The notes beneath the pieces were generated by a model. It saw only the letters and a program-made list of their open reading frames with translations, ran no database searches and had not been told where the DNA came from. From assembly GCA_016190375.1 (NCBI GenBank), contig JACPQR010000184.1, positions 1-64,000 of the forward strand: DNA of 64,000 nt, given 5' to 3'. Numbering within the stretch: the stretch's first letter is position 1; every line of letters begins with the position of its first letter. This DNA comes from Deltaproteobacteria bacterium (GTDB lineage Bacteria; Myxococcota_A; Polyangia; JACPQR01). This document shows positions 45,143 through 53,377 of this stretch, piece by piece. The position numbers and the translations under genes are program-made.

Positions 45143-45370
45143 GGGTGCGTTGCACGGTCCCGGCTTTCGCCAGTCGTAGACGTAGACGTGGTCGTGGTCG
45201 TGGTCGTGGACTTTGACGGCGACGACTGCGTGGACGTCGGCGGCCCACGTTTGACGCGACCAGCCCCGCGTCAACCGGGGAGCGTCCAGGTCCACGTCCA
45301 CGTCGCCGTCAAGGTCCACGTCAACGGCGACGGCGACGACCAGCGAAACCCCGGACCGTGCAAGGCACCC
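45143..45370. mobile_element. 228-bp MITE-like element with 9-bp target duplication (element C)
   Basis: Imperfect terminal inverted repeats of about 46 bases (left starting GGGTGCGTTGCACGGTCC at 45143, right its near-complement ending at 45370; about 36 of 46 match) enclose GTGGTC/GTCCAC hexamer arrays. A perfect direct repeat CGACATCAC lies on each side (45134-45142 and 45371-45379). This is what a short non-autonomous transposon leaves after insertion. No transposase is encoded. The right copy of the duplication overlaps the region just before the end of the pseudouridine-synthase gene. Confidence 0.8.
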
Positions 45371-45375
45371 CGACA

Positions 45376-46299
45376 TCACCGGCGCCGCAGCCGCTCGAGG
45401 ACCTCGCGGAAGTCGTCGGGCGGCGGCTCCTGGAAACGCATCGCTTTCCCGGTGCGTGGATGGACGAAACCGAGGACCTCGGCGTGCAGCATCGGCCGAG
45501 GTGCCTCGATTCGAGGCCCCTCGAAGGCGCGGACGTAGACGCGCTCGCCGACCAGGGGGTGGCCCGACTCGCTCAGGTGGATTCGGATCTGGTGCTGCCG
45601 GCCCGTCTCGAGCCTGCACGAAACGAGCGTCGCGCCTCGCAGGCGCTCGATCGGCGACACGTGCGTGATCGCGCGCCGGGCGTCCGCGGGCGGCCGTCCC
45701 CGTGCAGGCCGGAACACGCCCCACGAGCCACGCAGCCCGTCGCCCCGGTCCCGCACCAGCAGGGTGTCCATCGTCGCCTCGCGGACCTCGCCGTGGGCGA
45801 TCGCCAGGTAGCGCCTCTCTACCGAGTGTCGCCTGAACTGCCGGTCGAGCTCTCGCTTCGCGGCGAGCGTCCGGGTGAAGACCAGGAGCCCGGTCGTGTC
45901 CTTGTCGAGGCGCTGCACCACCCCGAGCTGCGGGTCGTAGCGGCCGCCCCCCCGCCTGAGCGCTGCGCGCGTGAGGTCGACGAGCGTGTCCTTCTCGCCG
46001 GGCTCGAACGGGACCGTCATGCAACCGGCGGGCTTGCGCACGACGACGACCTCGGCGTCCGAGTGGACGATCGCGTCGGGCGGCAGGGTCCCTGCCCGCC
46101 GGCGCGGCCCGCGCGGCTCGACCTCGACGGTGCTGCCGGCATGGAGCCGCCGGGCGGAGTCGAGCTCGACCTCGCCGTCCACGAGCACGCGCCCGCTCGA
46201 GCACAGCTCGCGCGCGCGGGTCCACGGCGTGCCCGGCAGCGCCTTTCGCAACGCCGCCGCGACGGTGCATGCCTCGGTCAGCTCGAGACGAGCCGTCAG
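45376..46299 (-). CDS. RluA/RluD-family pseudouridine synthase
   Basis: About 307 residues. An N-terminal S4 RNA-binding region (about 5-60) precedes the catalytic domain with RLDKDTTGLLVF (the catalytic Asp) and GRQHQIRIHL. It modifies uridines in rRNA. No ATG, GTG or TTG lies near the domain boundary; the best start is CTG at 46299, overlapping the stop of the small zinc-ribbon gene (CTGA), so translation would be coupled. The last codons lie in the target duplication of the neighbouring element, so its C-terminus may have been changed by the insertion. Confidence 0.87.
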   Translation of the reverse strand: MTARLELTEACTVAAALRKALPGTPWTRARELCSSGRVLVDGEVELDSARRLHAGSTVEVEPRGPRRRAGTLPPDAIVHSDAEVVVVRKPAGCMTVPFEPGEKDTLVDLTRAALRRGGGRYDPQLGVVQRLDKDTTGLLVFTRTLAAKRELDRQFRRHSVERRYLAIAHGEVREATMDTLLVRDRGDGLRGSWGVFRPARGRPPADARRAITHVSPIERLRGATLVSCRLETGRQHQIRIHLSESGHPLVGERVYVRAFEGPRIEAPRPMLHAEVLGFVHPRTGKAMRFQEPPPDDFREVLERLRRR

Positions 46300-46472
46300 C
46301 GCCGTCCCTTGAAGCCCATCATGTCCTGCACGACGGCCTCGCTGGCCTCCGCGATCTCCGCCTCCTCGCGCGCCCGGTCGGCGCAGTCCTCGCACAGCTT
46401 CTTGGCCTTTCCGGCGACCCTGACCGTCACGAGCTTCTCGACCTCGTCCCCGCACGACTTGCACGTCGGCAT
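46296..46472 (-). CDS. Small zinc-ribbon protein
   Basis: 58 residues from ATG 46472, which has GGAGGA eight bases upstream (an ATG nine codons earlier is also in frame). Two CxxC pairs (CKSC near residue 4, CEDC near 28) form a zinc ribbon, followed by an acidic helix and the end DMMGFKGRR. The stop overlaps the CTG start of the pseudouridine synthase, and the gene is divergent from tex. Possibly a ribosome- or RNA-associated factor. Confidence 0.75.
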   Translation of the reverse strand: MPTCKSCGDEVEKLVTVRVAGKAKKLCEDCADRAREEAEIAEASEAVVQDMMGFKGRR

Positions 46473-46518
46473 CGAGCTGTCCTCCGGCTGGCGAGCCATT
46501 GTAAAACAAAGCCACTCG

Positions 46519-48657
46519 ATGATCGCCGACCTCGCCAAGGAGCTGGGCCTCGGGCCCGAGCAGGTGTCGCGGACCCTCACCCTCCACGAGGGCGGTGCGA
46601 CGGTGCCCTTCATCGCCCGATACCGCAAGGAGGCCACGGGAGGGCTCGACGAGGTCCAGATCCAGGCCGTGCTGGACCGGGCGGCCGAGATCGAGGAGCT
46701 CGAGGAGCGACGCGCCGCGGTCGTCCGCTCGATCGAGGAGCAAGGCAAGATGACGCCCGAGCTGGCCGCGGCGATCCGCGGAGCGCGGACCAGGGTCGAG
46801 CTCGAGGATCTCTACCTTCCCTACCGCCCGAAGCGCCGGACTCGCGCGTCGATGGCTCGCGAGAGGGGTCTTGGGCCGTTGGCTGATCTGATGTGGAGAA
46901 ACGAACCGGTCCCGGGCGGCGATCTCCGGACCCTCGCTCAGCGCTTCGTCGACGCCGAGAAGGGCGTGCCCGACGTCGCCGCCGCGCTCGCGGGAGCCAG
47001 GGACATCTGCGCCGAGCGCGTGGCCGATGACGCGAATCTGCGCAGCATGGCCCGCGCGATGGCGCTCGCCAGGGCGCGCCTGCGCTCGGTGGCGAAGAAG
47101 AAGGATCTCGGTCCGTCGAAGTTCGACGCCTACCGCGATCATGACGAGCAGCTCGCGGGCGCTCCGTCGCATCGCGTGCTGGCGATCCTCCGGGGCGAGG
47201 CGGAGGAGCAGCTGCGCGTGCGGATCGAGCTCCCCGACGATCAGATCGCCCGCGCGCTCGAGGCGCGCGTCGTCAAGAAGCCTTCACCGTTCGCCGCCGA
47301 GCTCGCGGCGGCGGTCGCGGACGGCTGGGCGCGGCTGATGGGACCTTCGCTCGAGACGGAGCTACGGACCTCGGCCAAGGAGCGGGCCGACGCGGAGGCG
47401 ATCGAGGTGTTCGGCAAGAACCTCCGTCACCTCCTGCTCGCCCCACCCGCGGGCGGCAGGCGGGTCGTGGCGCTGGATCCCGGGCTGCGCACGGGGATCA
47501 AGCTCGCAGCCATCGACGAGACGGGGAAGCTCCTCGCGACCGCGACGCTGTACACCGAGAGAAGCCCAGAGGAGCGCGCCCGGGCCGGCGAGACGCTCCG
47601 CCGAATCCTCGATGGGCATCGGCCGGAGATGGTCGCGGTCGGCACGGGTACGGGTGGGCGCGAGGCGGAGGCGTTCGTGCGCGAGGTCCTCGGGGCCGCC
47701 GGGAGCAAGATCCCGATCGTGTCGGTCAGCGAGCAGGGCGCGTCCGTGTACTCGGCCTCGGAGGTGGCGCGCGAGGAGCTCGGGGACCTCGACGTGTCCC
47801 TGCGCGGCGCGGCGTCGATCGGCCGTCGACTTCAGGACCCGCTGGCGGAGCTGGTGAAGATCGATCCGAAGAGCATCGGCGTCGGTCAGTACCAGCATGA
47901 CGTCGACCAGGCGCTGCTGAAGAAGAAGCTCGACGAGGTCGTGTGCTCCTGCGTCAACGCGGTGGGCGTCGACGTGAACACCGCCTCGCCCTCGCTCCTC
48001 GCCACCGTCTCGGGGCTCGGCCCGGCCCTCGCCAAGAAGCTCGTGGCGCACCGCGACCGGCACGGTCGTTTCCGGAGCAGGCAGGCGCTGCTCGAGGTGG
48101 GTGGCATGGGCCCGAGGACGTTCGAGCAGGCCGCCGGCTTCCTCCGCGTCCGGGGCGGCCACCCCCTCGACGACAGCGCGGTGCACCCCGAGCGCTACGA
48201 CCTGGTGGCGCGCATGGCAAGGGACGTGGCGGTGTCGGTCGCCGACCTCGTCGGCCACGGGGACCTCGTGCGCAGGATCGAGTGGCGCCGCTACGTGGGC
48301 CCGGACCTCGGCGAGCCGACCCTGCAGGACATCCTCGCGGAGCTCCTCAAGCCGGGTCGCGACCCGCGCGGCGACTTCTCGGCCCCCGCCTTCCGCGAGG
48401 ACCTGCGCGGCCTCGAGGACGTGAAGGAGGGGATGGTCCTCGACGGCGTCGTCACGAACGTCACCGCGTTCGGGGCGTTCGTGGACGTGGGCGTCCACCA
48501 CGACGGGCTCGTCCACGTCTCCCAGCTCGCCGCGCGCTTCGTCAAGGATCCGGCCGAGGTCGTCAAGGTCGGCGATCGGATCAAGGTCAAGGTCCTGAGC
48601 GTGGACCTCGCGCGAAAGAGGATGAGCCTCTCCGTGCGCGCGCTGCTTGCCAAGTGA
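46519..48657 (+). CDS. tex: Tex-family RNA-binding transcription accessory protein
   Basis: 712 residues with standard Tex domains: N-terminal helical region, YqgF/RNase-H-like domain (GGRRVVALDPGLRTG near residue 315), helix-hairpin-helix pair (GLGPALAKKLVAHRD) and a C-terminal S1 domain (FGAFVDVGVHHDGLVHVSQL near residue 650). Tex affects transcription and translation fidelity in many bacteria. ATG 46519 gives the expected N-terminus. The gene is divergent from the zinc-ribbon gene with 46 bases between. Confidence 0.97.
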   Translation: MIADLAKELGLGPEQVSRTLTLHEGGATVPFIARYRKEATGGLDEVQIQAVLDRAAEIEELEERRAAVVRSIEEQGKMTPELAAAIRGARTRVELEDLYLPYRPKRRTRASMARERGLGPLADLMWRNEPVPGGDLRTLAQRFVDAEKGVPDVAAALAGARDICAERVADDANLRSMARAMALARARLRSVAKKKDLGPSKFDAYRDHDEQLAGAPSHRVLAILRGEAEEQLRVRIELPDDQIARALEARVVKKPSPFAAELAAAVADGWARLMGPSLETELRTSAKERADAEAIEVFGKNLRHLLLAPPAGGRRVVALDPGLRTGIKLAAIDETGKLLATATLYTERSPEERARAGETLRRILDGHRPEMVAVGTGTGGREAEAFVREVLGAAGSKIPIVSVSEQGASVYSASEVAREELGDLDVSLRGAASIGRRLQDPLAELVKIDPKSIGVGQYQHDVDQALLKKKLDEVVCSCVNAVGVDVNTASPSLLATVSGLGPALAKKLVAHRDRHGRFRSRQALLEVGGMGPRTFEQAAGFLRVRGGHPLDDSAVHPERYDLVARMARDVAVSVADLVGHGDLVRRIEWRRYVGPDLGEPTLQDILAELLKPGRDPRGDFSAPAFREDLRGLEDVKEGMVLDGVVTNVTAFGAFVDVGVHHDGLVHVSQLAARFVKDPAEVVKVGDRIKVKVLSVDLARKRMSLSVRALLAK

Positions 48658-48658
48658 C

Positions 48659-48692
48659 CTACATCGCCGCGCTCGAAAGCGACAGATCGTCA
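48659..48692 (-). pseudogene. Remnant of an exbD 3' end
   Basis: On the minus strand these 34 bases encode DDLSLSSAAM followed by TAG, the same ending as the intact exbD about 180 bases away (48846), with third-position changes. Upstream the reading frame is lost in a G/C-homopolymer-rich stretch. It looks like the tail of a duplicated and mostly deleted exbD copy. Confidence 0.5.
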
Positions 48693-48845
48693 TTGAGCGC
48701 GGGTGGGTCTGCGACCCCCCCGCGGGCCCCCCCGCCGTGAAGCTCAGCGCGCTCGCTCACTGCAGTGAATCCGCCTCCGTTCGCTGCTGCGTCGATACCG
48801 CGGGCCAGCATCGGCGTGGCCGCCGCCGATGCCAGCCCCTGACGA

Positions 48846-49310
48846 TCACATCGCGGCGCTCGAGAGCGAGAGATCGTCGAACCGGGCGGCGAGCGCCACG
48901 TCCATCGCGGCGACGATGGCCTCGTACCGGACGCCGTCCTCGGGCATCACCACCAGCCGCGCCCGCGTCACCGTCTTGCGCAGGGCCTCGAGCTCGCGGC
49001 CGAGACGCGCCAGGTCGTAGCCGTTGGCCACCTTCGGAACCGCGATCCTGGAGCCGGCGCCGTCCGCGATGGCGAAGCCTGCGTCGTTGATCTGCAAGGA
49101 GAGCCTCGCCTGGTCGGGCTCCGGAGCGCCGATTGGATCGACGCCGCCCTCCTGGGTCAGGTTCAGCCGCTCGAGCTGGGTCCAGACCGCCGTGATGATC
49201 AGAAAGGAGATGCAACAGACGAGGAGGTCGATGAAGGGAACCATGCTGACCTCGGAGTCGACCGCCTTGTGGCCCTTGGCGCCCTTGCCTGCCTCGATGG
49301 AGAGTGACAT
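48846..49310 (-). CDS. exbD: ExbD/TolR-family biopolymer transport protein
   Basis: 154 residues: short cytoplasmic start, one membrane helix (about 25-45) with the conserved Asp in MVPFIDLLVCC, and a periplasmic ExbD/TolR domain. With an ExbB/TolQ partner it uses the proton gradient to drive TonB or Tol proteins. No exbB is next to it, so the partner is elsewhere. The TonB-dependent receptors of this organism would need such a motor. A candidate 45-codon ORF precedes it. Confidence 0.93.
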   Translation of the reverse strand: MSLSIEAGKGAKGHKAVDSEVSMVPFIDLLVCCISFLIITAVWTQLERLNLTQEGGVDPIGAPEPDQARLSLQINDAGFAIADGAGSRIAVPKVANGYDLARLGRELEALRKTVTRARLVVMPEDGVRYEAIVAAMDVALAARFDDLSLSSAAM

Positions 49311-49341
49311 GCCGGCTTTGACAACGCCGCCGGCGCGCAGT

Positions 49342-49479
49342 TCACAGCCCGGTGGCGATCAGGAACGGGACGAGAACGCCGAGCAGGCAGGCGCAGGGCG
49401 CGACCGCCAGGTACGGCGAGGCGCCTCGTCCTCGTCGTCTGCGGAAGTCGAAAGAGGACGGACCGATCGGTAGTAACAC
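49342..49479 (-). CDS. Possible small single-TM protein upstream of exbD
   Basis: 45 codons from GTG 49479 to TGA. The predicted peptide has an RRRRGRG stretch followed by a hydrophobic helix (about 22-45), a positive-inside single-pass pattern. It lies just upstream of exbD on the same strand. There is no good ribosome-binding site and no family resemblance, so it may be chance. Confidence 0.3.
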   Translation of the reverse strand: MLLPIGPSSFDFRRRRGRGASPYLAVAPCACLLGVLVPFLIATGL

Positions 49480-49567
49480 GCAGGGTTACGACAGCTCGCG
49501 TCGGGAGTCGTTCGTGACGAATTGCTTTCATGCGCTCGCTCGATGTGCGCTACCGTCGATGCCCGCA

Positions 49568-50443
49568 ATGAGCTCGCGTGCGTGCTTCCTGTTCGTTCTG
49601 CTCTCGGCATGCGCGCCCGGCGGTGACGACGACGATGACGATGACGAGTCGATCGACGGTGGCGGTCAGGACGCCAGCCTCGATCTGGACGCCGGGACCG
49701 ACGCCCACGTGATGCCCGATGCCGCGCCGGTGGAGGACGACGTCCTCGTCTGGGCGCACTCCGCGGACACGCTCTTCTCGTTCGAGCCCCGCACGGACAG
49801 GGTCACGTCGATCGGCCCGTTCAGGACGGCCGAGGGTGATGCGGCGCCACAGATGACCGACCTCGCGGTCGACAGCGCCGGCGAGCTGTACGCGTGCAGC
49901 AACGACGCCCTGTTCGCCGTCGACCCCGAGACGGCGACGACGACGTGGATCACCGACTTCGATGTCGAAGCCGACGTCAGGTTCTACGGCCTCACGTTCC
50001 TGCCGGAAGGCGTTCTCGATCCCGGGGTGGAGGTCCTCGTCGGCGCTACCTCGAACGGCGATTACTACAGGATCGACGAGTCCACGGGAGCGACCGAGCT
50101 GATCGGTCGCTTCAGCGACGACTACGGCCTGAGCGGGGACATCGTCTCGGTCGAGGACGCCGGGACGTTCGCCACGGTGAAGCGAGACGATCTCGACACC
50201 GACGTCCTCGTCCAGCTCGATCCCGAGTCGGGTGAGGTCGATCCGATCGGCACCGGTATCGGGTTCACGAACCTCTTCGGTCTGGCCTACTTCCGCCAGC
50301 GGCTCTACGGCTTCTCGTCGCGGGGCGAGCTGATCTGGATCGACATCGACACGGGGGAGGGCTCCATCGTGACAGACGAGACCGGGTCCGATCAGTTCTG
50401 GGGCGCCGGCGTGACCACAATCGCGCCGACCGGCCCGTTCTAA
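49568..50443 (+). CDS. Lipoprotein with acidic linker and beta-propeller-like domain
   Basis: 291 residues from ATG 49568 (an ATG three codons earlier is in frame). The lipoprotein signal ends LLSACAPG; an Asp run and acidic linker (about 20-60) resemble other myxobacterial surface lipoproteins. The rest is a beta-rich domain of repeated strands (LYACSNDALFAVDPETA, GRFSDDYGLSGD, LYGFSSRGELIWIDIDTG), probably a small beta-propeller. Function unknown. Its end overlaps the convergent lipoprotein by 4 bases. Confidence 0.85.
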   Translation: MSSRACFLFVLLSACAPGGDDDDDDDESIDGGGQDASLDLDAGTDAHVMPDAAPVEDDVLVWAHSADTLFSFEPRTDRVTSIGPFRTAEGDAAPQMTDLAVDSAGELYACSNDALFAVDPETATTTWITDFDVEADVRFYGLTFLPEGVLDPGVEVLVGATSNGDYYRIDESTGATELIGRFSDDYGLSGDIVSVEDAGTFATVKRDDLDTDVLVQLDPESGEVDPIGTGIGFTNLFGLAYFRQRLYGFSSRGELIWIDIDTGEGSIVTDETGSDQFWGAGVTTIAPTGPF

Positions 50444-50937
50444 GGTTCCTTCACATCGCCCTCGAGGTCCCAGCGCATCTGGCACGGCAGGTCGAGGAAC
50501 TTCCCCGACGTGATCCCCATCTGGTCGGCGCAATCGGCGCCGGCCGACGCGGCGATCGCGAGCGCCTCGGTGCCGCTGAACGAGCCTGCCGCCGCACCGC
50601 TGATCTCGTCCACCTGCTCCATCACGCAGGGCGCAACCTGTTCGTTGCCGGCCCGCACCTGGATCGTCTGCTCGATCCGGAAGCGGTAGGTCCCTTGATC
50701 GTCGATGGTGCCCATCCACAGCACGCCGTCGGGGCGGATCCAGTAGCCGACCTCTCCGTCTCGCCTCAGCTCCACCTCGAAGTCCCTGGCCTCCGGCCCT
50801 TCCACCCCGGGGCCGCAGGTCGACTCGTCGAGGGACGCCGTGACCGAGTAGGTGCCGACGGGCTCGCCCGGGTACTCCGACGGGCAGCCAACCAGGACCA
50901 GCGCACCAGGAGCGAGGACCGCCAGCGAGAGCCGCAT
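50440..50937 (-). CDS. Small lipoprotein of unknown function
   Basis: 165 residues with a lipoprotein signal (LVLVGCPS) and four or more Cys in a beta-rich domain. No family recognised. It is convergent with and overlaps the propeller-like lipoprotein and lies next to the methyltransferase-like gene. Confidence 0.75.
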   Translation of the reverse strand: MRLSLAVLAPGALVLVGCPSEYPGEPVGTYSVTASLDESTCGPGVEGPEARDFEVELRRDGEVGYWIRPDGVLWMGTIDDQGTYRFRIEQTIQVRAGNEQVAPCVMEQVDEISGAAAGSFSGTEALAIAASAGADCADQMGITSGKFLDLPCQMRWDLEGDVKEP

Positions 50938-50981
50938 GACGTCACGCTAAGAGGATCGCGCGCGCGGCGTCAAAGAATCGG

Positions 50982-52118
50982 CTAGGACTTCCGCGCGACG
51001 ACGAAGGTCGTCTGGCCGCCCAGACACGGCACGATCTCGATCCGCTCGTATCCGATCCCGCGCAGCAGCCGGCGCATCTCGGCCTCCGTGCGGGCGGGCG
51101 CGGTGGGGCTCGCACCGAGATCCAGAACGGCCTCCATCGCACGTCCCAGCGGGGTCGGGCCGGCGTCCGTGTGCAAGGTCTCCCACAGGATCGCGACTCC
51201 CCCCGGGCGCAGGACGCCGAAGGCCTTGCGCGCGAACGCCTCGCCGAGATGACGGTCGGGCTCGAGGATCATCTTCTTCGTGAGAAACACGAGGTCGAAC
51301 GCCTCGCCTCCCCAGCGATCCTGCGTCGGATCGCCGCCGTGCGAGTGAATGCCGTCGATGCGCGAGGCCGGGACGTTGTACTCCACGAGCAGTCGCGGCA
51401 CCTCGCGCACCAGATGCTCGAGGCAGCCGATCGTCAGCCGCGCGCCAGGGAAGCGTGAGAGGAGCTCGGCACCGAAGCTGACGCCCATCGATCCTACGAC
51501 GGCCGTCCGCACGGCGGGCAGCTCGATCTGGTGAAACAGGTCTCGCGCCGCCCAGCGGAGGTAGGAGTTGACGGCCTCGAGGAACGCCTTGTATTTCCCG
51601 TCCTCGGAGAAGATGTCGAGGGCTCGTGGAGAGCGGCCGGTCCTCAGCCCCTCCGCCAGCTCTCCGAAGGCACTTGCCTGGGCGGTCATCAAGTCGAGCA
51701 TCGACGAGAGCGAGAAGGGGCTCGACCGAGCGAGGTACGAGCTGCCGAACTCCGAGAGCGTCCAGTCGTCGCCCTCGCGCCCGACTGCCCCGAGGCTCTC
51801 GAGGATCCTGAGGAGCGACTCGGCTGCTCGCGGGTGGAGACCGCACAGCTCGGCGACGTCCGGGATCGACCTCGCACCTCCCAGGAGCGACTCGAATACG
51901 CCCGTCTCGTGGCCGACGAGGATCGCCGTCGCGAAGCGATGATAGAAGAGCGATCGCTGGAGCCGGCCGTAGGCACCGCGGTGTCGCCACTGGCGCATGA
52001 GCGAGACGGGATCCGAGAACGCGCCGACGGACCAGAGGGTCCTCGCACGCTGAGCCAGCCGCCGCACGCGCCGGGGCAAGAGCATCGTCAGCGCCCGCGC
52101 CGGGCTCGCCGTGGCCAT
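50982..52118 (-). CDS. O-methyltransferase-fold protein with degenerate SAM motif
   Basis: 378 residues from ATG 52118 (a GTG 17 codons upstream is possible). The N-terminal winged-helix dimerisation domain (about 55-150, SIPDVAELCGLHPRAAESLLRIL) and C-terminal Rossmann part match the acetylserotonin/hydroxyneurosporene O-methyltransferase group. The SAM motif normally reads DVGGGxG with an acidic residue after beta-2; here the corresponding region reads VVGSMGVSFG and the acidic DLP is replaced by GCLEH. It could be a catalytically changed or inactive relative. No pathway neighbours. Confidence 0.82.
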   Translation of the reverse strand: MATASPARALTMLLPRRVRRLAQRARTLWSVGAFSDPVSLMRQWRHRGAYGRLQRSLFYHRFATAILVGHETGVFESLLGGARSIPDVAELCGLHPRAAESLLRILESLGAVGREGDDWTLSEFGSSYLARSSPFSLSSMLDLMTAQASAFGELAEGLRTGRSPRALDIFSEDGKYKAFLEAVNSYLRWAARDLFHQIELPAVRTAVVGSMGVSFGAELLSRFPGARLTIGCLEHLVREVPRLLVEYNVPASRIDGIHSHGGDPTQDRWGGEAFDLVFLTKKMILEPDRHLGEAFARKAFGVLRPGGVAILWETLHTDAGPTPLGRAMEAVLDLGASPTAPARTEAEMRRLLRGIGYERIEIVPCLGGQTTFVVARKS

Positions 52119-52251
52119 GACGAATTGTCGCCGAAGCACGTGCTCGCGTGAAGCACGATGCTCGGCCACTGAACTGGCGAGTTTTGCGCTTGCGCTCGCT
52201 GAGCCGACTCGGCTAGCGTGCCCGCCCCGGGTGCACCAAGAAGGGGACTAC

Positions 52252-52836
52252 ATGAACAAACCGTCGAGAACGCTTCGCACAAACCTCTTTCTGATCGTGG
52301 TAGCGCTCGCCTACGCGGGGTGCGCCGCCACGGTCGTCCTGCACGAGAACGAGCCGGTCACGGTCGCCGCTCGCCGGCCTGCGCCGCCGCCTCCGCCGCC
52401 GGCGGAGCCGCCTCCGCCTCCGCCCGTCGTCCAGGTCGAGCAGAACCGGATCCGTGTGGACGAGAAGATCCAGTTCGAGTTCAACAGCTCGGTGATCAGC
52501 GGGGTGTCCCACGGCCTGCTCGATCAGATCGCGCAGGTGATCAACGAGCACCCCGAGGTCGGCGCCATCCGAGTGGAGGGCCACACGGACAACGTCGGCG
52601 CGGCGACCTACAACCGTCGCCTCTCGCAGAAGCGCGCCGAGGCGGTCGTCGCCTACCTGGTCTCGAAGGGCGTTTCCGCCGACCGGCTCAGGTCGCAGGG
52701 ATTCGGGCTCGACAGGCCGGTCGCCCCCAACGCGGACGAGGCCGGTCGCGCGCAGAACAGGCGCGTGGAGTTCAACTTCGTCAATCCACCAGCCGAGGGC
52801 CAGGCGCCCCAGGCGCAGGCGGGAGGTGCGCAATGA
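52252..52836 (+). CDS. OmpA-family lipoprotein
   Basis: 194 residues with an AAGGGGA ribosome-binding site. Lipoprotein signal (LAYAGCAA), a Pro-rich linker (about 45-70) and an OmpA-C peptidoglycan-binding domain (about 75-180: FEFNSSVI, VEGHTDN, NRRLSQKRAEAV, QNRRVEF). It anchors the outer membrane to peptidoglycan. The next gene overlaps its stop. Confidence 0.94.
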   Translation: MNKPSRTLRTNLFLIVVALAYAGCAATVVLHENEPVTVAARRPAPPPPPPAEPPPPPPVVQVEQNRIRVDEKIQFEFNSSVISGVSHGLLDQIAQVINEHPEVGAIRVEGHTDNVGAATYNRRLSQKRAEAVVAYLVSKGVSADRLRSQGFGLDRPVAPNADEAGRAQNRRVEFNFVNPPAEGQAPQAQAGGAQ

Positions 52837-53261
52837 GGACCTTGGGTTCGCTCCTGCTCGCGGTGGCGAGCTCGATGATCGTGGGTTGCGGTATCGGCGA
52901 CGCCCAGAACCACCTCAGGACCGCCGTGGACGAGAAGCGCGAGGAGCTCAACCGCTGCTACGGAGAGACGTTGGCCCGCGACGCCAGCGCCGCCGGTCAG
53001 ATGCAGCTCTGGGTCCACGTCGAGTCGGATCGCGGACAGGTCGACGCCGTCGAGGTCCAGCGCAGCGACATCCAGGACGAAGGGCTCGGGTCCTGCGTGA
53101 CGACGACCCTGCAGTCCATCCAGCTCCCCGAGGCTCCCTCGGCCGCCCTGCGCGTCGAGTACACGCTGCTCTTCCAGCCCGAGGGCGATGCTCCGCCTCC
53201 GCCGGCCGTTCCTGTCTCCTCGCCGCCGGCCCCACCGCCCCCTCCCGCCGTCGGCATGTAG
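52833..53261 (+). CDS. Lipoprotein with AgmX/PglI-like C-terminal domain
   Basis: 142 residues starting in the stop of the OmpA-like gene (ATGA). Lipoprotein signal (MIVGCGIG), then a domain that resembles the AgmX/PglI C-terminal family (RCYGETLARD, LWVHVESDRGQV, CVTTTLQSIQLPEAP), where the two Cys pair. A Pro/Val tail ends it. These domains occur on gliding-motility and social proteins of myxobacteria; the role here is unknown but probably linked to its OmpA-like neighbour. Confidence 0.85.
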   Translation: MRTLGSLLLAVASSMIVGCGIGDAQNHLRTAVDEKREELNRCYGETLARDASAAGQMQLWVHVESDRGQVDAVEVQRSDIQDEGLGSCVTTTLQSIQLPEAPSAALRVEYTLLFQPEGDAPPPPAVPVSSPPAPPPPPAVGM

Positions 53262-53377
53262 AGATCCGCCGCCTCGACCCCCGCGCGATCGCCCTCTGAA
53301 CATCCGTCGAGCTATCGCCTCGGGGACCGACGGACGCTAGCATGGCGTAGGCAACGCCGCGGCTGGCCGACACCGTC

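Noticed and set aside
49359..49610. 83-codon minus-strand ORF between exbD and the propeller-like lipoprotein
   Set aside because: Overlaps the start of the plus-strand lipoprotein, polar and without a plausible fold; the alternative 45-codon frame is more membrane-like.
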